The translations under genes and the position numbers were made by a program. A DNA stretch of 64,000 bases from CAVQHY01 sp963712465 (GTDB taxonomy: Bacteria > Actinomycetota > Thermoleophilia > Gaiellales > Gaiellaceae): the NCBI GenBank assembly GCA_963712465.1, contig CAVQHY010000006.1, forward strand, positions 62,001-126,000, read 5' to 3'. How positions within the stretch are numbered: position 1 is the first letter of the stretch; every line of letters starts with the position of its first letter. Below, piece by piece: positions 51,658 through 58,538 of the stretch. The notes beneath the pieces were generated by a model. That model saw only the letters and a program-made list of their open reading frames with translations. It had not been told where the DNA came from and searched no databases.

Positions 51658-52718
51658 CGGCCGCTCATCGTATCGAGCAGGTCTGCGATGCGTTCACTGG
51701 CGCGCCCGTCGCCGTAGAGGTCGGGACGATCGGCCGGCGGGGCCGCATCGCGAACGGCGGCGACCAGCAGGTCGGGGTCGGTGCCGACGAGCCGGTTCCA
51801 GCCCGTGGCGACGGTCTCGACCCACTCGGTGGTGTCCCTCAGCGTCACACAGGGAATGCCGTACCAGTACGCCTCCTTCTGCACACCACCGGAGTCCGTG
51901 AGCACGAGCCGCGCCTGCGAGGCGAGCGCGGCGAAGTCGATGTAGCCGACGGGCGCCGTCAGCCGAACTCCGCCGTTCAGCGTGGCTCCCGCCCGCTCGA
52001 GAGCTGAGCGGGTGCGCGGGTGCGCGGGAAACACGATGGGCTCGTCGAGGCGCTGCAGGCCTTCGACCAGGCGCTCGAGAGCCAACGGCTGCACGTTGGC
52101 CTCCCGGTGGATCGTGACGAGGAGGTAGCGACCGGGCTCGACCCCTGCCGAGGCGAGCGCGGTCGAGCGCTCACGCGCGAGCGGGGCCAGCCGGAGGTTC
52201 GCGTCGAGCATGACATCGCCGACCTGGTGCACGCCCTGGACGATGCCCTCCTGGGCGAGGTTCACCACGGCGGTGTCGGTCGGGCACAGAAGCAGCGAGG
52301 CGAGCCGGTCGACGACCATACGGTTGAGCTCCTCCGGCATCGACCGGTCGAAGGACCTGAGCCCGGCCTCGACATGGGCGACGGGAGTACCGAGCTTGGC
52401 AGCCGCCAGGGCGCCGGCGAGCGTGGAGTTCGTGTCGCCGTAGACGAGAACCCAGTCGGGCTCGTGCTCCAGCACGGCGCGCTCGATTCCGGGCAGCATC
52501 CGGGCGAGCTGTTCGGCGTGGGTGCCGGAGCCGGGATCGAGGCTGACGGTGGGAGGTTCGAGGCGAAGCTCCTCGAAGAAGACCTGGGAAAGCTCCCGGT
52601 CGTAGTGCTGGCCGGTGTGGAGCAGGATCTCGTCCACGCCCCGCCCCCTCAGCGCGAGAGAGAGCGGGCCCGACTTCACGAACTGCGGGCGGTTGCCGAC
52701 GACGGAGAGGATTCGCAC
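51654..52718 (-). CDS. wecB: UDP-N-acetylglucosamine 2-epimerase (WecB/WbpI family)
   Basis: The 354-residue protein has VVGNRPQFVKSGPL, LLHTGQHYDRE, YGDTNSTLAGALAAAKLG, HVEAGLRSFD, PEELNRMVVDRLAS and the C-terminal LTDSGGVQKEAYW that binds the UDP moiety. It is a non-hydrolysing 2-epimerase. It makes UDP-ManNAc, or, if WbpI-like, acts on the di-N-acetyl uronate. The GTG start follows AGGATCGAAG. It is the first gene of the minus-strand operon that includes the UDP-sugar dehydrogenase. The start lies 166 bases from the tRNA-Lys gene. Confidence 0.92.
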   Translation of the reverse strand: MRILSVVGNRPQFVKSGPLSLALRGRGVDEILLHTGQHYDRELSQVFFEELRLEPPTVSLDPGSGTHAEQLARMLPGIERAVLEHEPDWVLVYGDTNSTLAGALAAAKLGTPVAHVEAGLRSFDRSMPEELNRMVVDRLASLLLCPTDTAVVNLAQEGIVQGVHQVGDVMLDANLRLAPLARERSTALASAGVEPGRYLLVTIHREANVQPLALERLVEGLQRLDEPIVFPAHPRTRSALERAGATLNGGVRLTAPVGYIDFAALASQARLVLTDSGGVQKEAYWYGIPCVTLRDTTEWVETVATGWNRLVGTDPDLLVAAVRDAAPPADRPDLYGDGRASERIADLLDTMSGR

Positions 52719-52865
52719 CTTCGATCCTGAATCTAACCGTGAGATGCGTCGGCATGTACTGGCCGCAGGTCTAGCTCTCCTCGTACACGGCATCAGGACG
52801 TCGGTGGATGCGGTCGGCTTCGTGACGCGCCGCGTTCACGAGTCCTGAGGCTTCGATGGCGTCTC

Positions 52866-52871
52866 TATACT
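52866..52871 (+). promoter_or_regulatory. Probable -10 element of the tRNA-Lys gene
   Basis: TATACT lies 12 bases before the first base of the tRNA. The base pattern fits a vegetative -10 element; the -35 region (about 52843) has no strong TTGACA match. Confidence 0.4.
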
Positions 52872-52883
52872 TCCGCCCGGCCC

Positions 52884-52956
52884 GGGCCGTTAGCTCAGCT
52901 GGTAGAGCAGGGGACTCTTAATCCCAAGGTCACAGGTTCGATCCCTGTACGGCCCA
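52884..52956 (+). tRNA. tRNA-Lys (anticodon CTT)
   Basis: A 73-base cloverleaf. The acceptor arms are GGGCCGT and ACGGCCC, the D-arm GCTC...GAGC, the T-arm ACAGG-TTCGATC-CCTGT, and the anticodon loop is CTCTTAA, giving CTT for the AAG codon. One pair at the top of the anticodon stem is a G-A mismatch, otherwise all stems match. No encoded CCA; the 3' end is followed by CTCA. Its 3' half resembles the truncated copy at 57164-57204, so it is the likely integration site. Confidence 0.95.
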
Positions 52957-53300
52957 CTCAAAAATCCTTGCACAGAGCCGGTTTCAGGTTAGCCGCGGAG
53001 CTGAGAAGAGGCACACAGGCCGGTGTGGGGCCACGTAGGGGGCCACACGTCCTCGAACGTAAGACCTTCTGCATGGCAAGCACTGAAGGAGCGTTCTCAA
53101 GAGCTCTCTTGTGGCTTGGCTGAGCCACGTGTGTTTCCCGTTGGTTCCCTTCAGCCCCCCTTTTCCACCAGTCCGCTGACCCGTTACTAACCCACGGCGA
53201 CCTTCCCCTCCAACCGCACTCTGCCGATTCACTTTCTACGATCCTTCCACTGCACGTCGGGGGACGGTGAGATGACGGAGCGGCAGATCATCGCCTGGCG
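52957..53300. other. Non-coding stretch after tRNA-Lys
   Basis: No recognisable gene. Codon-like patterns are weak on both strands and the base composition is less G+C-rich than the surroundings. Two short frames (minus strand 52984-53232 and a plus-strand frame near 53020-53180) have no resemblance to known proteins. A recombinase gene would be expected near this end of an element; none is visible. Confidence 0.5.
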
Positions 53301-53303
53301 TTA

Positions 53304-53612
53304 GAGGATCGTGGCGTCAGTCGCCTCGCCCCGACCACGCCCCAAGAGAAAGATCCCGTCCGACGTGAGCACGAGCAACGCGCGGCCGTCCTCGGGATCG
53401 GTTCGATGATCGGCACCGGCATCTTCGCCCTTTTGGGCGAGGCAGGCACAGTCGCCGGCGCGGCGGTGTGGATCTCCTTCCCGATCGGCGGCGTGGTCGC
53501 GGCACTGCTTGGGTACGTGTGCGTGAAGCTCGGCACGCGGTACCCAGTCGCCGCGCCCGCTGGTCGTTGGGGTGTAAGTGACCCTGCCCGCGCTATGGGC
53601 CAGCGACCGTGA
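53304..53612 (+). pseudogene. APC amino acid permease, N-terminal fragment
   Basis: The frame contains GIGSMIGTGIFALLGEAGTVAG and AAVWISFPIGGVVAALLGYV, then KLGTRYP, which is the N-terminus of an APC permease ending after the second membrane helix. After about 53550 the similarity stops and the frame terminates at 53612. The region before 53380 looks out of frame with a start codon, so neither end is intact. About one seventh of a normal permease remains. It belongs to the remnant-like segment after tRNA-Lys. Confidence 0.6.
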
Positions 53613-54090
53613 CGCTCCCGGCGACGGTGGCCGCGAACGCCGTGCACTGACCGAAGATCAGCGCCCGGTAGTGCGTCAGCGAGACCGTGAACGTGCCTGT
53701 TCCAGCCGACGTGGCGAGAGCACCGGCCACGCTGAATACCTGTGTGCCACATCCGGGCGCCTGGCTCGCGAGGGTCACCGCCCCGGACGTGAAGGTGCCC
53801 GAAACGACTTCGAATCGGTCGGTCGCGAGCTTCAGCGTGCCCCCTGTGATCGGACAGCCCGCCGCCAGGCAGCTCGAGCTCAGAGACTGGTGGTTGACGA
53901 CGGCTCTCCAGACCGCGCGGTCGCCGCTCGAGCCGGCGCCCCTGCCCACAAAGGTCCCCTGCGTCGAGGTCGCGGCCGTCTCAAGGCCTGTCACGGCGTA
54001 GCTGTCCGATGCGGCAGCGGCGGCACCCGGGACGACTCCGGTTACCGCCGCGACCGTCACGAGTAGCGCCAACGTTCTTGGTATCCGCAT
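53593..54090 (-). CDS. Small secreted protein of unknown function
   Basis: The 165-residue product starts with a clear Sec signal (RTLALLVTVAAVTGVVPGAAAA) and a likely cut before SDSYAV. The mature part is beta-rich and Thr/Ala/Gly-rich with four Cys (in SSSCLAAGCPITG, APGCGTQ, FGQCTAF), so two disulfides are plausible. No family is recognised. The ATG is placed at 54090 because the signal peptide follows at once. Its 3' end overlaps the end of the permease fragment on the other strand. Confidence 0.65.
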   Translation of the reverse strand: MRIPRTLALLVTVAAVTGVVPGAAAAASDSYAVTGLETAATSTQGTFVGRGAGSSGDRAVWRAVVNHQSLSSSCLAAGCPITGGTLKLATDRFEVVSGTFTSGAVTLASQAPGCGTQVFSVAGALATSAGTGTFTVSLTHYRALIFGQCTAFAATVAGSVTVAGP

Positions 54091-54378
54091 CTTTGTACCC
54101 CCCGTCGCGCTCGGCCAAGCGGCCCACTGTCGCTCGACCCAAGCCGGCACGAGTTTCAGAGGATACCGTCGGCCCCGTAAGCACGGACCGGAAGGGTCAG
54201 CGCTCGTGTTGAGCGCTTATCGATTCGGAGAGTCCTGCGGTCGGCAAGTGGGGTACCGGGGCAGTCTTGGGGGCACCGTCCGACGGGGGGTGCTTCCCTG
54301 TGGAGCTCATGCTCATCCGGCTCCGGCTCGGTGACGGTGACGGTCTTGCGGCCCTGCCGAGTCGTCGGCGTTTGGTCA

Positions 54379-55971
54379 TCAGCCCAAGGCCATCCCTTCG
54401 AGGGATTCCGACGCGGTCGGGTCTGGTAGCCGCCTCATGCGGAACCCGTCGAGGAGCCCGAGGAGGCTGGCGAGGACTGGCACGAGCAGCGCAACCTGCA
54501 GCGAACGGTCACGCGCCTCCTTGTTGATGCGGAGGATCTCTGCCTGAACGTCATCGGGCTCGCTGGCGAGCAGCGGCTTGAGTTGGGCATTGCTCATCAC
54601 CTCGGCGTCGTCTTCGAGCGTGTCGGAGATCTGCTGCTGCTGTGCAGGCGGGATCACGGCGCTGTCTTGGACGAGGTTGGTGAACTCGAAGGCGAGGAAG
54701 GCGAGCAGGATCCCGCCCGCCATCGCCAGTCCGAAGGAGAGGCCGAATGATCCCGCCGCGGAATTGACGCCGGCTGCCTCGCTTACGCGTTCCTCGTCGA
54801 TCGGCGAGAGCGTGTAGTTGTTCAGCTGGGAGACCAGCAGCCCCAGCCCTGAGCCGGTGATCAGCAACGGGATGAACAGCGACCAGCCGGAGTCTGCCCG
54901 CGGCACGATCGGGATGATCAACGCTAGGCCGATCGCGCTCAGCGCGAACCCGACCAAGACGATGTTGCTCGGCCGCCGCTTCCCCGCCCTGCGGCCGGCC
55001 AACAGCGCTACACCGAACATGCTGAGCGAGAGCGGGGCCAGGGTCAGCCCTGTCTGCATCGCGTTGTACTCGAGTGTCATCTGCAGAAAGATCGGGAGCG
55101 CGATCATCGCGCCGCCGAGCGTGACGTTCTGGAGCAACTGCCCGGAGATTCCGGTTGTGAAATGCGGGAATTTGAAGAGGCCGGGATCGAGCAGAGGCAC
55201 CTTGCCTTCCCGCTTGCGCCGAACGAGCCACCAGGCCAGGAGCCCGAGCGCGATGGCCCCGATGGCCATCAGCAGCAGAACGTAGTCGCCGCCCTCCTGC
55301 CAAACGAGGATGCCCAGGACGACTCCGCCCATCCCGAAGACCGAGAGAATCGCGCCGACGACGTCGACCTGTCGCGAGCCCGTGTAGGCCACGTCCCGCA
55401 CGAGCTTGATCCGAGACAGCACGACCGCGATCACGACGACCTCGAGGCCAAAGCCAACCCGCCACGACAGATAGGTCGTGACGAACCCCCCGATCAGCGG
55501 GCCCACGGCAGCAGCGATCGCGGCCGCTGCCCCGACTAGCGCGTACGCCTTCTTCCGCGCCGCGCCCTCGAAGTTCCCGTGAATCAGTGACTGCATCGCG
55601 GGCAACAGGAGCGAGGCGCCCAAGCCGCCGATGATCGCCCAGAAGATGATGATCGCCGTCAGGCTCTGCGCCAGCGTCATCGCCAATGCGCCCGTCGCGT
55701 AGGCGAGAAGGCCGATCACGTAGGCCCGTTTGCGGCCGATCAGGTCACCGACCTTGCTCATGATCAGGATGAATGCCGCCGAGACCAGCGCCTCCAGCGC
55801 AATCGCCGACTGCACCGCGCTCACGGTCGTGTTCAGATCGCTCACAACGGCCGAGATCGACACGTTCATCAGCGACGTATCCACAACGAGCACGAACATC
55901 GCCATCGCCAGCAGGAGAGCTAGCTTCGGGTTGCCGGCCCCTTCTTCCCGCACGCTGACACTCTCGTTCAT
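54379..55971 (-). CDS. MFS drug exporter, DHA2 family
   Basis: The 530-residue protein has about 14 membrane helices with a C-terminal cytoplasmic tail. Motif A appears as GDLIGRKRAYVIGL after helix 2, helix 1 includes LVVDTSLMNVSISAVV (the DTTxxNVA-like DHA2 signature), and helix 5 contains VGPLIGGFVTTYLSWRVGF, motif C. It uses protons to export hydrophobic or cationic compounds. An alternative start at 56052 would add 27 residues; the ATG at 55971 fits the family better. It lies in the segment bounded by tRNA-Lys and the tRNA-like half, so it may be acquired. Confidence 0.88.
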   Translation of the reverse strand: MNESVSVREEGAGNPKLALLLAMAMFVLVVDTSLMNVSISAVVSDLNTTVSAVQSAIALEALVSAAFILIMSKVGDLIGRKRAYVIGLLAYATGALAMTLAQSLTAIIIFWAIIGGLGASLLLPAMQSLIHGNFEGAARKKAYALVGAAAAIAAAVGPLIGGFVTTYLSWRVGFGLEVVVIAVVLSRIKLVRDVAYTGSRQVDVVGAILSVFGMGGVVLGILVWQEGGDYVLLLMAIGAIALGLLAWWLVRRKREGKVPLLDPGLFKFPHFTTGISGQLLQNVTLGGAMIALPIFLQMTLEYNAMQTGLTLAPLSLSMFGVALLAGRRAGKRRPSNIVLVGFALSAIGLALIIPIVPRADSGWSLFIPLLITGSGLGLLVSQLNNYTLSPIDEERVSEAAGVNSAAGSFGLSFGLAMAGGILLAFLAFEFTNLVQDSAVIPPAQQQQISDTLEDDAEVMSNAQLKPLLASEPDDVQAEILRINKEARDRSLQVALLVPVLASLLGLLDGFRMRRLPDPTASESLEGMALG

Positions 55972-56350
55972 GGTGAGCACACGCCCGCGGCGGAGTGGCG
56001 GTGGGGAAAGACCGACGAGCTCTTCACGGAACCTTTCGGTAGACAGCGGCAATCATGCTGCAGAAGGCGGTCTGACAGCATCCGCATGAACACGCAACGC
56101 TTGCCTATTCCCCCCTTGCCTCGCCCGAGGTCGGAGCCGAAGTGCCGTCCACTAACGGCGCTGCGGAACCGGGGCGGACGTGACAGATCACGTCGGAAAT
56201 CCGTCGGCGGGCTCAGAGTCGGCGTAAGTGAACCCGCTCGAAGTTCATCCGCATGGGCCAGCGTCCGTGCCCGGCTAGGTGGTTTCCCTGATGCTCGTCG
56301 GGCTCGTCGGTGCAAGCCTGGTGTCAGTACCGCGGTAAGAGGAGGTGGGC

Positions 56351-56818
56351 ATGGCCGGAGGCAAGGCGCGGCTACCACCGCGATGGTTCATCAAGACCGC
56401 CTGGCAGGTACACCGACGGATCGTGCGAGCGAGCCGGAACCGCAAGGGGCTGTGGCCTCCGCGCCCGGGTAAGTGGGGCGCCCTGCGGCTCACCACGACA
56501 GGCCGACGCAGCGGCGAGCCGCGGAGCGTGATCCTCGGCTACTACGAAGACGGGCCCAATCTGGTCTCGATGGCCATGAATGGCTGGGGTGCGGCCGAGC
56601 CAGCCTGGTGGCTGAACCTGCAGGCCGATCCGCAGGCGGTCGTCGAGCTGGCAGGCGGGATCCGGCGCGAGGTGCTCGGCAGGCCCGCAGTGGGCGGGGA
56701 GCGTGAACGGCTGTGGCAGCGCTGGCGTGAGCTGGACAAGAACCTCGACAGTTACGCGGCACGACGCCCGCAAGAGACGGCGGTCGTCGTCCTCGAGCCG
56801 CGCGCGCCGGCCGAATGA
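56351..56818 (+). CDS. Deazaflavin (F420)-dependent nitroreductase family protein
   Basis: The 155-residue product has the DDN/FDOR signature: LRLTTTGRRSGEPRSVILGYY, SMAMNGWGAAEPAWWLNLQA, DPQAVVELAG. Proteins of this family use F420 or related deazaflavins, which occur in actinobacteria and archaea, to reduce nitro or unsaturated compounds. The ATG has AGGAGG upstream with a spacing of five bases. A GTG six bases upstream is possible but overlaps the ribosome binding site. It is next to the MFS exporter on the other strand; no F420 biosynthesis gene is visible. Confidence 0.85.
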   Translation: MAGGKARLPPRWFIKTAWQVHRRIVRASRNRKGLWPPRPGKWGALRLTTTGRRSGEPRSVILGYYEDGPNLVSMAMNGWGAAEPAWWLNLQADPQAVVELAGGIRREVLGRPAVGGERERLWQRWRELDKNLDSYAARRPQETAVVVLEPRAPAE

Positions 56819-56916
56819 GCCTCGAATGGGCCGCGTTCGCGAATGAGCCCGAGTTGCGTGATCTCACCCCCGACTTCGGGGCCGATGCCTCCTGCGACCG
56901 CGGGCGCTATCTGTGA
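56815..56916 (+). CDS. Possible short peptide coupled to the deazaflavin gene
   Basis: An ATG that overlaps the preceding TGA (ATGA) opens a 33-codon frame whose first residues are MSLEWAAFANEPELRDLTPD. It has no family and may be fortuitous. I list it because the overlap is the pattern used elsewhere in the window for real co-translated genes. Confidence 0.2.
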   Translation: MSLEWAAFANEPELRDLTPDFGADASCDRGRYL

Positions 56917-56996
56917 CGTCCGTCGCGGCGGCGCTGAAGGATGATCGCGACGATCGCGATGAAGGTCGCGCTCAGAAAGATGATCATGCCGTTCAC
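56907..56996 (-). CDS. Possible single-helix membrane peptide of 29 residues
   Basis: The frame encodes a GTG start, then a 16-residue hydrophobic helix (MIIFLSATFIAIVAIIL) and a positively charged tail QRRRDGRHR. A GAGAGG lies seven bases before the GTG. The positive-inside rule puts the tail in the cytoplasm. It lies in the 387-base gap 56819-57205, which otherwise holds only the tRNA-like fragment. Tiny membrane proteins like this are often missed; there is no homologue I can name. Confidence 0.35.
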   Translation of the reverse strand: MNGMIIFLSATFIAIVAIILQRRRDGRHR

Positions 56997-57163
56997 GAGA
57001 AACCTCTCTTGTCATCCTCATGATCCGTGACGTCGCCTGCCAAGGCATCCGGGCTCTCACCGATCACTGCCGCGGCTTTCCACCAACGTCACGCTGAGGG
57101 CCGCGAACCCACCAGACGGCACAAATCGACACTGAGCGACACCAGCCGACACCCGACTGCTGT

Positions 57164-57204
57164 GACTCTCAATCCCGTCGAAGGTTCGAATCCTTCACGG
57201 CCCC
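57164..57204 (+). pseudogene. Truncated tRNA-Lys-like 3' half (possible attachment site)
   Basis: The 41 bases match the 3' half of a tRNA: an anticodon-loop-like CTCTCAA, an intact T-arm GAAGG-TTCGAAT-CCTTC and the acceptor strand ACGGCCCC. There is no 5' half. Compared with the intact tRNA-Lys, ACTCT-AATCCC, AGGTTCGA and ACGGCCC are shared. Such half copies mark where a tRNA-targeting element joined the chromosome. A lipoprotein gene begins two bases after it. Confidence 0.6.
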
Positions 57205-57205
57205 G

Positions 57206-57934
57206 ATGAGGCGTCTGGTCGCAGCGGCGCTGCTCCTGTTCGCGCTCGGCGGGTGCGGCGGCGGCGATACCAGCCCCGAGTCCGTCGTGCGGGCGTGGTC
57301 CGAGGCCGTCAACCGTCACGACGACGAGGCGGCGGCCGGGCTGTTCGCGCCCGGCGCGCTGGTGACCTCGGGCCCCGTCGCCTTCAAGCTCTCCACCCAC
57401 GAGGCCGCGGTCAGGATGCACGCCGCGCTTCCTTGCACTTCGAAGCTGGTCGAGACCGTGTCCGAAGGGGACACCGTGATTGCGAACTTCCGTCTCGACG
57501 AGCGCTCGTTCTCCGGGATGTGCGGTGGACGCGGATTGCTCGAGGCCGCGATCTTCACGGTCGAGGACGACAGGATCGTGGCGTGGGAGGTGCTCGGACG
57601 ACCCGGTGCGGTGGTCGCCGACCTGGTCGACGCCGTCTGGCGCGGCGAGAACGCCCGCGCCGGTCATTACTTCGCGCCGGGCGCAGTCGTGATCGACGGG
57701 AACCGGCGGCTGACCCTCCGGTCGCTGTCCGAGGCGATCGACTACTCGACGTCGCTCGCGTGTGCGGCCGACATCGTGCGGGCGGTGACGGTCGGCCGCG
57801 AGGTGACGGTGACGCTGAGGCTCCGCCAACGCCTCGATCCCGTCGGAGCGGCCGGCTGCACGAGGATCGGGGAAATCGAGCGCGTCGTCGCCACGTTCGG
57901 CGTTGGCCGGATCCGGATCTGGCGCGTGCTCTAG
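57206..57934 (+). CDS. Lipoprotein with two tandem NTF2-like domains
   Basis: The 242-residue product has a lipobox LGGC (Cys17). The mature part is an internal duplication: FAPGA at 47-51 and 156-160, a conserved Cys at 77 and 186, a second at 106 and 218, and a closing RIVAWEVL / RIRIWRVL. The repeat is about 109 residues with a SnoaL/NTF2-like fold, which forms a cone-shaped binding pocket. The conserved Cys pair suggests one disulfide per domain. Catalytic residues of SnoaL-type enzymes are not evident, so a binding or structural role is likelier. The ATG is directly after the tRNA-like fragment. Confidence 0.8.
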   Translation: MRRLVAAALLLFALGGCGGGDTSPESVVRAWSEAVNRHDDEAAAGLFAPGALVTSGPVAFKLSTHEAAVRMHAALPCTSKLVETVSEGDTVIANFRLDERSFSGMCGGRGLLEAAIFTVEDDRIVAWEVLGRPGAVVADLVDAVWRGENARAGHYFAPGAVVIDGNRRLTLRSLSEAIDYSTSLACAADIVRAVTVGREVTVTLRLRQRLDPVGAAGCTRIGEIERVVATFGVGRIRIWRVL

Positions 57935-58359
57935 AGCCCGTAGGCGGGAGCCGCGATCGCAGCGATCGCACGGTGGTACTCACGAGGCGTGAGCTGGACG
58001 TACGGCTTCTGGCGGACGGAGAGGTAGAGATCGCGCCCGGTCTTCGTGATCAGCTCGTCGAGCGAGGGCGCATCCTGCAGGAACGGCACTGCCAGCTGGA
58101 CGCGTACGTCGCACCGGAAGGGCCACCGTGGATGGCGATTGGCCCGGTAGGGCGGCGACGTTATCTGGGCGATCGCGAAGATTCGTCGATGGATCGACGC
58201 GTACAGGACGAGTTTGTCGTCAACGACAATCGACCGCGGCTCCCTAGGGAAGTCGATACCGATCAGGATGTCGCTTCTGGCTCTGATCCAGTGATTATCG
58301 AGCGGAGATCCCTGCGCTCCGATCGGCTTCAGCCACGCGCTCACGCTACGTTTCCCCAA
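57931..58359 (-). CDS. EVE/PUA-like domain protein
   Basis: The 142-residue product has the pattern of small EVE-domain proteins: AWLKPIG near the start, RSDILIGIDFPREP, a VLYASIHRRIFAIAQITS strand pair and a C-terminal HRAIAAIA helix. EVE domains bind modified nucleobases in DNA or RNA. I am not certain of the family. The TTG start at 58359 is the first in frame; a GTG 12 bases inside is a good alternative. Its stop overlaps that of the lipoprotein gene by two bases. Confidence 0.5.
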   Translation of the reverse strand: MGKRSVSAWLKPIGAQGSPLDNHWIRARSDILIGIDFPREPRSIVVDDKLVLYASIHRRIFAIAQITSPPYRANRHPRWPFRCDVRVQLAVPFLQDAPSLDELITKTGRDLYLSVRQKPYVQLTPREYHRAIAAIAAPAYGL

Positions 58360-58488
58360 ATCAACAAATGCTCTCTCTTGCCTCTAATCTTCCTTGATCA
58401 TACGAGAACAGGTGGATTAACAAAGGGTCGGATCTCCAGGACAGGCAGGGTTTCCCTGGCCGGGGGATTGCGGTTTCGCCGTCAAAAT

Positions 58489-58502
58489 CCCCCTAAAGGG
58501 GG
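58489..58502 (+). promoter_or_regulatory. CCCCC-TAAA-GGGGG hairpin before the surface-protein gene
   Basis: A perfect five-base stem with a four-base loop, 37 bases before the first possible start of the large secreted protein and followed by GTACGG at 58515-58520. The accA-ligD gap contains a look-alike CCCC-TGAAA-GGGG followed by TACGG (6868-6885). It may be a conserved regulator-binding or RNA element, or a short repeat family. Confidence 0.35.
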
Positions 58503-58538
58503 ACTCAAGGTGTCGTACGGTATGCCGAAGTGGGAAAC

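Noticed and set aside
52984..53232. 82-codon minus-strand frame after tRNA-Lys
   Set aside because: No family resemblance, poor third-position bias and no ribosome binding site; I looked for an integrase end here and did not find it.
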